This document shows positions 43,025-51,745 of a stretch of 64,000 nucleotides of DNA, piece by piece. The DNA comes from Bacilli bacterium (GTDB taxonomy: Bacteria > Bacillota_I > Bacilli_A > RF39 > UBA660). Numbering within the stretch: position 1 is the stretch's first letter; every line of letters begins with the position of its first letter. The notes below the pieces were generated by a model that saw only the letters and a list, made by a program, of their open reading frames with translations, ran no database searches and was not told the origin of the DNA. The stretch is taken from positions 1 through 64,000 of the forward strand of contig JAFZKH010000004.1 of assembly GCA_017553685.1 (NCBI GenBank). The letters are read 5' to 3'. The translations under genes were made by a program, and so were the position numbers.

Positions 43025-44321
43025 TATTAATACTAAAAAGAGTTTCTTAATCTTCTTTATTATAGTTTTAATTACTAATGCAATATTCCTTGGTATATGG
43101 TTTAAATTTGGTGTACAGTCCTCTATTAAAGAAGGATATACATCATTAGAAAAAGAAATAAAAGAAGATATTCTTTCTAATATAGAAAAGAACTTTATTG
43201 GAGAAGTAGATGCTATTCCTCTATTTGATAAGATAGCTAGAAAATATAATTTACTATTAATAGTTAAAGATGATAGTAATAACATAATATATAACAATAC
43301 AAGAGATACAAGTGATAATGAATATCTAATGCCATTTATTGTTACTATAAATAATGAAAAATATTTACTTAGTGTTGGTAAAATGAATGAATTTAATGTT
43401 GTATCTATTACTAAAAAATTTATGATATTTGAAATAGTATTTACATTAGTAATAATAATGCTTGCGTTAATAGTGTCTAATGAAATATTACTTAAACCTA
43501 TAGAAGACACTATTAAAGATATTAAAAATTATAAATTTGGTATAAAACCAAAGAAAAGAAAAGTATTAACAGAAATTGGATATATTCAAAATGAGTTCGT
43601 AGATTTAACAGAGAATCTAGAAAAAGAACATGAAGAGCAAAATAGAATTATATCTGCTATATCACATGATATTAAAACTCCTTTAACATCTATTATTGGT
43701 TATAGTGATCTATTAACTAATAAGAAATTAAATGTAACAGAAAGAAAAAAATTAGAAGAAAAAATATATATGAAAGCACAAGATATGAAAGCAATAGTAT
43801 CTGACTTTGATGATTATTTACTTTCTAATAAAGATAGAACTTATACATTTACAGAAATAAATATAAGAGATTATTTAAATAAATTAAAATTAGAATATAA
43901 AGATGATTTAAAAGATAAAGGTATAAGATTTGAAGTACTAGATAGATCTAGAGCAAGAACATTTAAAATAGATATTGGTAAAATAAATAGAGTTTTTGCT
44001 AACTTAGTTTCTAATAGTATTAGGCATATAGATAAAAATGGTAAAATAACTATTACTTGTAAAAGTGATAAAGAATATATTTACTTTGAATTTAAAGATA
44101 ATGGTTCTGGTGTATCAGATGAAAATATAAGTAAAATATTTGATCCATTATTTACTACTAATAAAGCAAGAAAAATTAATGGACTAGGACTATCTATCAG
44201 TAAAGAGATAATAGAAATGCATGGTGGAAAGATATATGCAATCTCAAAAGATAATGAAAAGAAACCTGGTGAAAAAGAAGGTTTAACTATTAATTTTTCT
44301 ATTAAGCAAAATATAAATTAA
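43017..44321 (+). CDS. membrane sensor histidine kinase
   Basis: A 434-residue kinase. Transmembrane helices at about 11-30 and 142-163 bracket a sensor loop of about 110 residues. The phospho-acceptor helix reads ISAISHDIKTPLTSIIGY (H at about 218), N-box FANLVSNSIRHI, G1 FKDNGSGV and G2 GLGLSISKEII. No extra PAS domain is seen. It is translationally coupled to the regulator (overlap ATGAGTAA). Close to VanS-like kinases in organisation. The signal is unknown. Confidence 0.93.
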   Translation: MSNINTKKSFLIFFIIVLITNAIFLGIWFKFGVQSSIKEGYTSLEKEIKEDILSNIEKNFIGEVDAIPLFDKIARKYNLLLIVKDDSNNIIYNNTRDTSDNEYLMPFIVTINNEKYLLSVGKMNEFNVVSITKKFMIFEIVFTLVIIMLALIVSNEILLKPIEDTIKDIKNYKFGIKPKKRKVLTEIGYIQNEFVDLTENLEKEHEEQNRIISAISHDIKTPLTSIIGYSDLLTNKKLNVTERKKLEEKIYMKAQDMKAIVSDFDDYLLSNKDRTYTFTEINIRDYLNKLKLEYKDDLKDKGIRFEVLDRSRARTFKIDIGKINRVFANLVSNSIRHIDKNGKITITCKSDKEYIYFEFKDNGSGVSDENISKIFDPLFTTNKARKINGLGLSISKEIIEMHGGKIYAISKDNEKKPGEKEGLTINFSIKQNIN

Positions 44322-44324
44322 CTA

Positions 44325-44353
44325 TTGACATATAATATAAAAACAAGTATACT
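44325..44353 (+). promoter_or_regulatory. consensus promoter of tRNA-Gly
   Basis: TTGACA (44325-44330), 17-base spacer, TATACT (44348-44353), about 20 bases before the mature tRNA. Confidence 0.9.
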
Positions 44354-44373
44354 TAAGTAGTAACTTGTTTGAT

Positions 44374-44447
44374 GCAGGTGTAGTTTAATGGTAGAACTTC
44401 AGCCCTCCAAGCTGACTACGGGAGTTCGATTCTCCTCACCTGCTCCA
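44374..44447 (+). tRNA. tRNA-Gly(TCC), with C33
   Basis: A 74-base cloverleaf with encoded CCA. The acceptor is GCAGGTG/CACCTGC, anticodon stem TCAGC/GCTGA, loop CCTCCAA with anticodon TCC, T-loop TTCGATT. The body closely follows Bacillus tRNA-Gly(TCC), but position 33 is C (44405) where tRNAs almost always have U. All stems pair, so it is otherwise intact. Confidence 0.94.
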
Positions 44448-44456
44448 TGAAAAAAT

Positions 44457-44484
44457 AAAACTCGCATTAAGCGAGTTTTTTATT
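44457..44484. terminator. bidirectional terminator between tRNA-Gly and the radical SAM gene
   Basis: A AAAACTCGC/GCGAGTTTT stem with T runs on both sides serves the plus-strand tRNA and the minus-strand gene ending at 44493. Confidence 0.88.
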
Positions 44485-44492
44485 ATAAAAAA

Positions 44493-45227
44493 TTATTTTA
44501 AAGCATCATAATTTATCAATTTAATTATAAAACTATCTTTAAGCATCTCTTTTGTTATATTATAATTTTGACAAAAATCATTTACATCTTTTTCTGTCAT
44601 TCCAGTAAATGTAAAATAATAATTTAATGAACTATTCTTTATCACATCTAAATTTTTTATTAGCATATCCTCTTTAAATGGTACACCAGTATTTTTTAGA
44701 TATTCATTTTTATTTGCACCCTTTATTGAAATTGCATATATTGAATTTGGCATACTAATACTTTCTATAATTTCTTTGGTGTAGTAACATTCTTGCAAAA
44801 GTAAATCGCTATGAAAAATAGTTTGAGGCTTTTTATCAAGTAACTTACAAATCAAAGTATTCCAGTCACTTATATAAATTGCAGGACTTCCACCCATTAA
44901 ATGGAAAACATTTACACCAGTTTTTAAATATGATTTCACTAATTCATCTGTTGTTTTTAAAACAGGAGTAGCATTTATTCCATCTGGTGTAACATAGCAA
45001 TAAGGGCATCTCATAACACAACCTTTTAACTGTACTACAAATCGTTTACGATAATCTTCAATATTATAATTAAATCTAGATGCAATAATATTTGGTAGTT
45101 TATCATATCCTCCTTCAGATTTATAAACATCACATAATCTATATAATCCATCATCCACTAAATCTTTTGGGTTTACATCTCTTAATTGTTTTTCACATAT
45201 TTTTTCTATTTTCCATTTCAAATCCAT
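44493..45227 (-). CDS. radical SAM protein, unknown substrate
   Basis: A 244-residue protein. VQLKGCVMRCPYCYVTPDG near 68-86 has the iron-sulfur CxxxCxxC motif, and FHLMGGSPAI near 110-119 is the GGE-like SAM-binding strand (GGS here). The C-terminal half is TIM-barrel-like. It is short, without SPASM cysteines. Some radical SAM enzymes of this size modify RiPPs or act as activases, but no precursor peptide or partner lies next to it. ATG 45227 fits AGGTG upstream. It sits alone beside tRNA-Gly, a position often used for gene insertion, but there is no integrase. Confidence 0.82.
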   Translation of the reverse strand: MDLKWKIEKICEKQLRDVNPKDLVDDGLYRLCDVYKSEGGYDKLPNIIASRFNYNIEDYRKRFVVQLKGCVMRCPYCYVTPDGINATPVLKTTDELVKSYLKTGVNVFHLMGGSPAIYISDWNTLICKLLDKKPQTIFHSDLLLQECYYTKEIIESISMPNSIYAISIKGANKNEYLKNTGVPFKEDMLIKNLDVIKNSSLNYYFTFTGMTEKDVNDFCQNYNITKEMLKDSFIIKLINYDALK

Positions 45228-45341
45228 AAATAACACCTATACTATATAAAATGACTCTTAACAAAAAGAATCATTTAAATTTTTAATATTATTATTTTAA
45301 CATCTTTTTATTTTTTTTCACCATTTTTTTACTTTTTTATG

Positions 45342-45376
45342 CAAAAAAAAGAAGACTATTAATTAGTCTTCTTTTT
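45342..45376 (-). terminator. intrinsic terminator
   Basis: An AAAGAAGACTAATTAATAGTCTTCTTT-type stem spans the stop at 45363. Confidence 0.82.
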
Positions 45377-46847
45377 CTTGTATTTGTAAATCATTAATTT
45401 TATTTCTTAAATCATTATTTTCTTCTTCAAGTCTATTTATTTCAGATTCATATTCTTCTATTTGATTTTGATATTCTTTTTGTTCAGCATAATATTTATC
45501 AATATTATATTTTAAAATATCAATATTTTGTTTACTTGCATATACAGTAACTTTATCAATTGTTTGATCAAAACCAATTACTTTTTTATTATTAAGATTC
45601 TTAATGACTTCTCTTGCAACTTTCATAGGTTCATGACAATCTGCATGAGCATGTAAACCAGTATTAATATCATATTCTTCTACTTCACAATATTTATTAA
45701 CAGTATAATCTATTTTTATATTATTAATATCTGATTCTACATATTCAACATCACAATTTTCTAATGCAACATAGTTTAATTCATTATTCATATCATGTTC
45801 TACAGTAACTATTTTAAACATAGAAGAATTATCTAATTCAACATCAAATTTTAATCCACCTACAAATGATAAACCAAAACCAATTCCAAATAAAGCTAGT
45901 CCTATTAAGAAACTCCAAATCATCATCTTCTTATTAGATTTTCTATTAAATACAAAATTAAGTATTAATAATAGAATATCTCCTACTATAACTGAGGCTG
46001 CTAATATAGCAACTACTACTCCTACAAAGAATAAACCTGTTTTAACTACTAAGAACGATAATATAAATGCACAGAATATTCCAATTAGGATTAATGCTAA
46101 ATAGAAACCAAAACAAAGTGCAAAGAATTTAATAATACCTACTATTACTTTTAGAAGCCCTTTAATGAATCTATATTCACTATGTTTAGGATCTCTAATA
46201 ACTATTTTTCTATCTTTTTTATCTAGTTTTACACTCTTACCTTCTTCTGTAGTTTCTTCAGAAGATTCTTCTTCAGGTGTTTCTTTATCCATAGATTCAT
46301 AATAATCAAGATATCTAGTCTTAAATATATGTGTCATTATAACTAAAGATAAAATAATACAGAATATAGTAAATATAGATGTAATAATTCTATATAAAAT
46401 AGATACTACTTTAACAGGAATAAAACTAAATATATTTGTAAATAATGAACCTAAAACATTTACTATAATTATAGATAATATAAATAATATAAATGCTATT
46501 AAGATTTGTTCAAATATACATTTAACTTTACTCTTAAAAGTCATACTACTAAACATATTAATTGTATTAGTAATATATTTTAGAAAACCATCTACAAAAG
46601 AATTAATTTTCTTTTTACTTTCTTCCTCCCCTTTTACTTCTTTAATATCATTATGTAATAGATCATCAATATTAACATTAAACATATTACATATTGTTAT
46701 TATTTTATCCATTTCTGGATAAGCTTGACCAGATTCCCATTTTGAAATAGCTTGTCTTGATACTCCTAACTTATCTGCAAGTTCTTCTTGTGAAAGGTTT
46801 TGTTCCTTTCTAATCTTTTTCAAATTTTCTGAAAATTGATTATTCAT
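45363..46847 (-). CDS. XRE-family regulator fused to a multi-pass membrane domain
   Basis: A 494-residue protein. The N-terminal HTH (residues 5-62) reads LKKIRKEQNLSQEELADKLG, then VSRQAISKWESGQAYPEMDK. After a linker come hydrophobic segments near 110-135, 150-175, 235-265, 270-300 and 315-335, an outside domain near 345-440, and a C-terminal coiled coil (QIEEYESEINRLEEENNDLR). This HTH_3 plus membrane layout is known for one-component membrane sensors in Firmicutes. A CaaCC inverted repeat in its promoter (46901-46913) may be its own operator. The ligand is unknown. Confidence 0.82.
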   Translation of the reverse strand: MNNQFSENLKKIRKEQNLSQEELADKLGVSRQAISKWESGQAYPEMDKIITICNMFNVNIDDLLHNDIKEVKGEEESKKKINSFVDGFLKYITNTINMFSSMTFKSKVKCIFEQILIAFILFILSIIIVNVLGSLFTNIFSFIPVKVVSILYRIITSIFTIFCIILSLVIMTHIFKTRYLDYYESMDKETPEEESSEETTEEGKSVKLDKKDRKIVIRDPKHSEYRFIKGLLKVIVGIIKFFALCFGFYLALILIGIFCAFILSFLVVKTGLFFVGVVVAILAASVIVGDILLLILNFVFNRKSNKKMMIWSFLIGLALFGIGFGLSFVGGLKFDVELDNSSMFKIVTVEHDMNNELNYVALENCDVEYVESDINNIKIDYTVNKYCEVEEYDINTGLHAHADCHEPMKVAREVIKNLNNKKVIGFDQTIDKVTVYASKQNIDILKYNIDKYYAEQKEYQNQIEEYESEINRLEEENNDLRNKINDLQIQEKED

Positions 46848-46900
46848 ACTTTCTCCTCCTTACACTATAATTTTATAATTTCTACCAGTTGCATCACTAC

Positions 46901-46913
46901 CAACTTTCGGTTG
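46901..46913 (-). promoter_or_regulatory. candidate operator in the XRE gene promoter
   Basis: A CAACTTTCGGTTG inverted repeat (CAAC..GTTG) lies just downstream of a TATTAT -10-like sequence on the minus strand, with GCAACC/GCAACT half-like copies nearby. It is a likely autoregulatory site. Confidence 0.45.
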
Positions 46914-46982
46914 TTTTTTGTATAATATTGGTTGCATTTTACTTATTTTACCATATTTTTAATGCTACTTTGTCATTTTTAC

Positions 46983-47018
46983 ATAAAAAAGAGATTAAAT
47001 CATTAATCTCTTTTTTTA
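46983..47018 (-). terminator. intrinsic terminator
   Basis: An AAAGAGATTAATGATTTAATCTCTTTT-type stem lies over the stop at 47003. Confidence 0.85.
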
Positions 47019-48199
47019 TTATTTCCTAAAGTTTTTATTAAAGCATTTTCGTAGTCAAAATTATCTCTATCAATCTTTTTTACCTTTTCCATATTTCTGA
47101 CATATTGAAGTGTATAATATGCAGTTAATACAGCAAGTGAAGTTGGTAAAGGTCCTAGATCTTCTACATAGTCAACTGTAGTATCCCATGTATTAAAATC
47201 TTCAAATGTATCAACTAATGACTTATTCATTTCATTCATTCTTGTGTGTATAGTTACAATTGTACATGCCATACATATAAGAGTTAAAAATGCATATTTA
47301 TTTTTCTTTTTTGTTGCATCATAAATTAATCTATTTCTCCTATTAATTTCATAGATTGTTTTTACTCTTTCAAAATCAACTAAGTCTTCTAGTGATTGAG
47401 ATGTAATAGGCATATCACGAATTGGTATATCTAACGCAACAGGAGTACCATCATCTTCATATAAACTAACTAATGGTTCATTGTTATCTTTTTTAGTTTC
47501 TATAGGAGTTACAGCGGCTGTTACCTTTTCTTCTTTTTTAGGTTCTTCTATAGAATCAACTGGTTCTGTTGGTTCTTTCTCATTTATAGTATCTTCAGTT
47601 TTCTCTTCTTCTTGTGAATAGAATTGATCTAATACTTGCTCTGTTTCTTTAAGAGTTTGTTTTGTTTTATATGGATTTTCTCTTACAGCAAATTTAAATA
47701 AAACTTGTTCATCAAATTTAATACTTAATGTTTCAAATCCATTATCGTGGCAATTATTTATAAGAATAGTTTTAATAGTATCAACAGGTATTTCTATTTC
47801 TTCATTATCATTAGTTAATGCTATAAAAGGAGTACCAGTAGTTATTGACTCTTTAAGTTTTCTTATATCAATAAATACTATTCTTTTTCCTTCAGTTTTA
47901 TAGTAATAATCATTTATTATTTCTCTTACTCTATCATATCCCATTGAACTAGAATAAACTACATCAAGTGGTTCTTCACTTTGTTCAATTATTCTTTGGA
48001 TATTCTTAGGAGACAATTCAAAACTAACTAAACCTACATTACCATGAGTAATATATAATGGTCCTATACCTGCTCCTTTATTAAATTTATCTTCTAAAAC
48101 TATATTACTTGTTGAATCAATATTAATACGTATAGCCTTATAATAGTCTTTAATAAGTTCAATAAGTGATTCAAATTTATTTTCTTCTATATTTTCCAT
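47003..48199 (-). CDS. unknown protein with C-terminal membrane segments
   Basis: A 398-residue protein. The N-terminal 180 residues are an alpha/beta domain without recognised motif. A Glu/Lys-rich acidic stretch follows near 190-250 (EKTEDTINEKEPTEP). Two hydrophobic segments near 305-322 and 350-372 lie before a basic tail. ATG 48199 is chosen because GAGG is six bases upstream; an ATG at 48211 overlaps the previous stop (TAATG) without a clear SD. It is second in an operon with the 299-residue protein. No function is proposed. Confidence 0.65.
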   Translation of the reverse strand: MENIEENKFESLIELIKDYYKAIRINIDSTSNIVLEDKFNKGAGIGPLYITHGNVGLVSFELSPKNIQRIIEQSEEPLDVVYSSSMGYDRVREIINDYYYKTEGKRIVFIDIRKLKESITTGTPFIALTNDNEEIEIPVDTIKTILINNCHDNGFETLSIKFDEQVLFKFAVRENPYKTKQTLKETEQVLDQFYSQEEEKTEDTINEKEPTEPVDSIEEPKKEEKVTAAVTPIETKKDNNEPLVSLYEDDGTPVALDIPIRDMPITSQSLEDLVDFERVKTIYEINRRNRLIYDATKKKNKYAFLTLICMACTIVTIHTRMNEMNKSLVDTFEDFNTWDTTVDYVEDLGPLPTSLAVLTAYYTLQYVRNMEKVKKIDRDNFDYENALIKTLGNNKKRD

Positions 48200-48210
48200 T
48201 TTATTCCTCA

Positions 48211-49110
48211 TTATTTTGAAGGATTAAATGATAATACCTTTTCTGAATCATATTCAGCAAATGATATTTCGTTTTCAAATTCTTCTAAATTCATTCTTTG
48301 GTTTGAAATAAGACTTCTATAGTCATTTAAATATTCCTTTAAATCACGTATTGGATCTTTAGTATCTTCACTATTATTTATTGAATACATTTGTCCAATG
48401 ACAGATCTTGTAAGAATATCATCTGGACTTGCTCCTAAGCTTACAAATAAAGAATCACTCTCTAAAGTTGGAGTCTCTATTAAATCAAGTGTTGATGGAT
48501 AGAAAGTGCTTTGAATGTGCTTATTAAAGCAATGTTCTAAAACACATGCTACTAAATAAGTATAAATATTACTATTTTCTACAGGAATACTTATATCTAA
48601 ACCTTTAATAACCATATTTCCTTCATCATCATAGATATCAAGGCATATTCCTCTACGAGAAACATAATTCTTATCAAATCTATGATTTTCAACATAGTAT
48701 AAACTTACACATGGTTTATAATTACTTCCTTCAGTGATTTTAACTAAATGAGCTAAAGCTTTACTAAATATTTTCATCCAATCATCACATCTAGAAATAA
48801 TATCATTACCGGAAACCTTATCTGAAGTCTTATAAACTATCTTTTTTAATTTATTAATATCTTCTTCAGATAATTTATTTGAATACTTATTAATAATACC
48901 TATTAAATTATTAATATCTAAAAACTCAGTATGTCCACTTAATAAAAGTTTATCTCCATCACGAGTAAGTGTCATTAATGGTGTCATATAAGTTTCTTCT
49001 AACGCAATACCAACTTTATCTTTCTTTTCTCTTTTTTTTCTTTTATCTAATACTACCCTTTGTTCTGATTCATGACAAACATCTTCAGGTATATAAATTA
49101 AATGTGCCAT
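48211..49110 (-). CDS. unknown soluble protein
   Basis: A 299-residue protein starting MAHLIYIPEDVCHESEQR. No membrane helix or known motif is seen. A basic stretch KRKKREKKDKV lies near 24-35, and the body is mixed alpha/beta. It is the first gene of an operon with the 398-residue protein. The promoter has a TATAAT at 49152-49147 followed directly by a perfect palindrome (49131-49146), so a repressor probably controls the pair. Confidence 0.65.
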   Translation of the reverse strand: MAHLIYIPEDVCHESEQRVVLDKRKKREKKDKVGIALEETYMTPLMTLTRDGDKLLLSGHTEFLDINNLIGIINKYSNKLSEEDINKLKKIVYKTSDKVSGNDIISRCDDWMKIFSKALAHLVKITEGSNYKPCVSLYYVENHRFDKNYVSRRGICLDIYDDEGNMVIKGLDISIPVENSNIYTYLVACVLEHCFNKHIQSTFYPSTLDLIETPTLESDSLFVSLGASPDDILTRSVIGQMYSINNSEDTKDPIRDLKEYLNDYRSLISNQRMNLEEFENEISFAEYDSEKVLSFNPSK

Positions 49111-49130
49111 AGTTACAAACCTCCCTAACT

Positions 49131-49146
49131 AAATGCAATTGCATTT
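49131..49146 (-). promoter_or_regulatory. perfect 16-base palindromic operator
   Basis: AAATGCAATTGCATTT sits just downstream of the -10 TATAAT (49152-49147) of the 48211-49110 gene, where a repressor would block the start site. The -35 is poor (GTTTAC). Confidence 0.65.
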
Positions 49147-49174
49147 ATTATATCATATAGGTTTTATAAGTAAA

Positions 49175-49206
49175 CAAAAAAAGATGATATAATCATCTTT
49201 TTTTAT
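49175..49206 (-). terminator. intrinsic terminator
   Basis: An AAAGATGAT/ATCATCTTT stem with T runs, about 70 bases beyond the DUF5684-like stop. Confidence 0.85.
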
Positions 49207-49254
49207 TGATTAATAATACTAAAGTTCTTTAGAATTTAGGAACTTTATTAATCA
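49207..49254 (-). repeat. long imperfect inverted repeat in the 3' UTR
   Basis: Arms TGATTAAT (49207-49214) and ATTAATCA (49247-49254) plus inner AAAGTTC (49221-49227) and GAACTTT (49240-49246) form a 15-pair stem with a six-base bulge. It lies between the DUF5684-like gene and its terminator, perhaps an RNA-stability or processing element. Confidence 0.6.
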
Positions 49255-49272
49255 GTAGTTTGCTCTCAATAA

Positions 49273-49668
49273 TTATTTTGTAAATTTATCTTTTGAGAAA
49301 CCTAAGATAATAAATGCTACCTCAGGAACGAAAATCATTAAGAATGCAAACCATGTTGGCTTACTGAACTTTTTATTTAAAGATAAGCAAGCTTTAACAT
49401 AGAAAATAATGTTAGCAACTGGAATTAAGCACCAGAAACCTTTTTGATCACCTAATTCATATAATGTCCAAACATTATAAACTGGAATTAGTGAAATCCA
49501 TCCAGCTTTACCAGCTTTAACAAATACTTTCCACATTCCGATTACAAGAAGTACATAAAGAGCAATAGCTAGAATGTAATAAACAACTAAAATTGCTCCT
49601 GCAGTAGCAGCTGCAGCTGATGCTGCTGTAGTATCAACGTAACCATAATTATAACCATTTGTATACAT
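49273..49668 (-). CDS. DUF5684-like small membrane protein
   Basis: A 131-residue protein with a Tyr/Ala-rich start, a hydrophobic segment at about 17-45, and KAGKAGWISLIPVYNVWTLY near 51-70 followed by WCLIPVANIIFYVK. This is the AGKxGWxxxIPxYN pattern of DUF5684, found next to signal-peptidase-like or alone in Firmicutes. Two or three more helices follow. AAAGGAG lies before the ATG. It is a single-gene unit with a structured 3' UTR. No function is known. Confidence 0.75.
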   Translation of the reverse strand: MYTNGYNYGYVDTTAASAAAATAGAILVVYYILAIALYVLLVIGMWKVFVKAGKAGWISLIPVYNVWTLYELGDQKGFWCLIPVANIIFYVKACLSLNKKFSKPTWFAFLMIFVPEVAFIILGFSKDKFTK

Positions 49669-49720
49669 ATTCCTAAACTCCTTTCTATATATAAGTATAT
49701 ATTAAATAGAAAAAATATTC

Positions 49721-49752
49721 AATAAAAAAGAATAGATTTATCTATTCTTTTC
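49721..49752 (-). terminator. terminator of the zur-znuCB-trxAB operon
   Basis: An AAAGAATAGAT/ATCTATTCTTT stem spans the trxB stop at 49738. Confidence 0.85.
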
Positions 49753-50613
49753 TATATATTTTATTGCTTCTGTTGCTGCTATAGCTCCATCAGATGCAGC
49801 AGTAACTAATTGTCTTAAATCTTTCTTGCAACAATCTCCTGCAGCAAATATTCCATCTAAATTTGTATGAGTATTATTTGAGATAATATAACCTCTATCA
49901 TCTAGTTCTATTACAGATTCAAATTCTTCACTAGATGTTTCATATCCTATAGATACAAATAATCCATCTACTTTAATATTTTTAGAATCATTAGAACTCT
50001 TTATATCAATACTTTCTATATTATCTTTTGAATTAATTTTATCCACAGAATAATTAGTTATTACTTCTATATTCTTTTTATTCACTTCTTCTTCTAGATT
50101 TTTTCTAGATATTAAATATACTTTAGAAGCAATATCTGATAAATAAATAGCATCTTCTATAGCAGATTTTCCTCCACCTACTACTGCTACTACTTTATCT
50201 TTATAGAAGTTACCATCACAAGTAGCACAGTAAGATACTCCTTTACCTACTAATTCTTTTTCACCAGGAATATTTAGACTTCTTCTATCAAGACCTGTTG
50301 CAATAATAATTGCTTTACAACTATATTCATGTTTATCTGTTATTACTTTTTTATTAATACCATTTTGAATACTTTCAGCATTTTCAAAAACTAGTTCCGC
50401 TCCTAAAGAAGTTGCTTGAACATATAAGTTAGTAGCTAAATCTACACCAGATATATCTAGAAATCCTGGATAATTCTTTACATGAGGAGCACTTATTATT
50501 CTTCCACCATAGTTTTGTTTTTCTATTATTAAAACCTTTTTATTAGCTCTAGATGCATATATGGCAGCAGTTAATCCTGCTATACCTGCTCCTATAATAA
50601 CAATATCATACAT
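49738..50613 (-). CDS. trxB: thioredoxin reductase
   Basis: A 291-residue NADPH/FAD enzyme. FAD site IIGAGIAGLTAAIYASRANK, redox motif SYCATCDGNFYKDK (CATC), NADPH site VVGGGKSAIEDAIYLS, and DGIFAAGDCCKKDLRQL are all present. About 20 residues shorter than the E. coli enzyme but complete. It lies three bases beyond the trxA stop and closes the metal-uptake operon, so it is probably co-expressed with trxA from that transcript. Confidence 0.94.
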   Translation of the reverse strand: MYDIVIIGAGIAGLTAAIYASRANKKVLIIEKQNYGGRIISAPHVKNYPGFLDISGVDLATNLYVQATSLGAELVFENAESIQNGINKKVITDKHEYSCKAIIIATGLDRRSLNIPGEKELVGKGVSYCATCDGNFYKDKVVAVVGGGKSAIEDAIYLSDIASKVYLISRKNLEEEVNKKNIEVITNYSVDKINSKDNIESIDIKSSNDSKNIKVDGLFVSIGYETSSEEFESVIELDDRGYIISNNTHTNLDGIFAAGDCCKKDLRQLVTAASDGAIAATEAIKYIEKNR

Positions 50614-50616
50614 AGG

Positions 50617-50919
50617 TTATTCCTCGAATAAACTTTCTATTTCATTTATAGGAATTAATCCTACACTTCTTTTAACTTCTTTACCATTTTCAAATAGAAT
50701 TAAACAAGGAATTGAAGATATATTATATTTAATAGCTATATCTCTATCATTATCAACATCAATAGCTACTATTTTCTTTCCATTAGCAGCCACTTGATCC
50801 AATACAGGTTTAAGCATTCTACAAGGACCACACCAAGTAGCATTAAAGTCTACTAACACTTTTCCTTCATAGTTTAAAACTTCTTTTTCAAATATTTCGT
50901 TATTACCTTCTATTACCAT
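50617..50919 (-). CDS. trxA: thioredoxin
   Basis: A 100-residue thioredoxin with active site NATWCGPCRMLKP (WCGPC) and the cis-Pro segment NISSIPCLILFENG. ATG 50919 fits GGAGGG upstream; an earlier in-frame ATG overlaps the SD. It lies between znuB (16-base gap) and trxB, so the two redox genes form the tail of the Zur-like operon. Confidence 0.93.
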   Translation of the reverse strand: MVIEGNNEIFEKEVLNYEGKVLVDFNATWCGPCRMLKPVLDQVAANGKKIVAIDVDNDRDIAIKYNISSIPCLILFENGKEVKRSVGLIPINEIESLFEE

Positions 50920-50935
50920 AATACCCTCCATATAA

Positions 50936-51745
50936 TTATTTTATCATACTTATTATTTTTACTACTATAAATAATATAATATTTACAATTACTACTGTAG
51001 CTCCTGTTGGAGTACTAAATACATATGATAATATTAAACCTATTATAAATGTTAGTATTGAAATAATAACACTAGATATTACAACACTCTTAAACTTTTT
51101 AAATAATTGCATAGATATTAATGCTGGGAATATTATTAAACTAGATATTAAAAGTGATCCCATTAATCTCATACCTACAACTACTACTAAAGAACATAGT
51201 ATTGCAAATATAGCATTATATACATTAGTTTTAATACCTATTGATTTAGAGAATGTCTCATCAAATGTAATAGCAAATATCTTATTATAAAATACTAAAT
51301 ATAAGAATAATACTACTACTGTAAGAATAATACTAACTATTACATCAATTGTATCTACTCCCAAAATAGATCCAAATAAATAATTATTAATATCAATATT
51401 AACTCCTTTAGTAATAGATATTAAGAAAGTACCTATTGCAAGTGATGATGCACTAACAAGTGCAATCATAGAATCACCATGTACTTTATTATTTGTATTT
51501 AATCTAAGTATTAAAAATGATACTATTACTACAATAGGAATAGAAAAATAAAGTGGTGCTACATGCAGAATAGTAGCTAATGCAAAAGTCATAAATGCTA
51601 CATGTGATAAACCATCACCTATCATAGAATTCTTTCTAAGAACAGTAGATACTCCAATTAAAGATGCACATAAAGAAATAAGTACACCTACAATTAAAGC
51701 TTTAATCATAAATGAATATGAAAACATTTCTATTATATTACTCAT
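50936..51745 (-). CDS. metal (Zn/Mn) ABC transporter permease
   Basis: A 269-residue permease of the ZnuB/MntB/TroC family with about eight helices. GVLISLCASLIGVSTVLRKN near 20-38, MIGDGLSHVAFMTFALATIL and MRLMGSLLISSLIIFPAL are the family blocks. It forms a complex with the ATPase encoded upstream (eight-base overlap). No substrate-binding protein gene (ZnuA/TroA) is present nearby, so that subunit must be elsewhere or absent. Confidence 0.9.
   Translation of the reverse strand: MSNIIEMFSYSFMIKALIVGVLISLCASLIGVSTVLRKNSMIGDGLSHVAFMTFALATILHVAPLYFSIPIVVIVSFLILRLNTNNKVHGDSMIALVSASSLAIGTFLISITKGVNIDINNYLFGSILGVDTIDVIVSIILTVVVLFLYLVFYNKIFAITFDETFSKSIGIKTNVYNAIFAILCSLVVVVGMRLMGSLLISSLIIFPALISMQLFKKFKSVVISSVIISILTFIIGLILSYVFSTPTGATVVIVNIILFIVVKIISMIK

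Noticed and set aside
44325-45362. Integrative element next to tRNA-Gly
   Set aside because: No integrase, attachment-site repeat of the tRNA end or mobility gene is visible.
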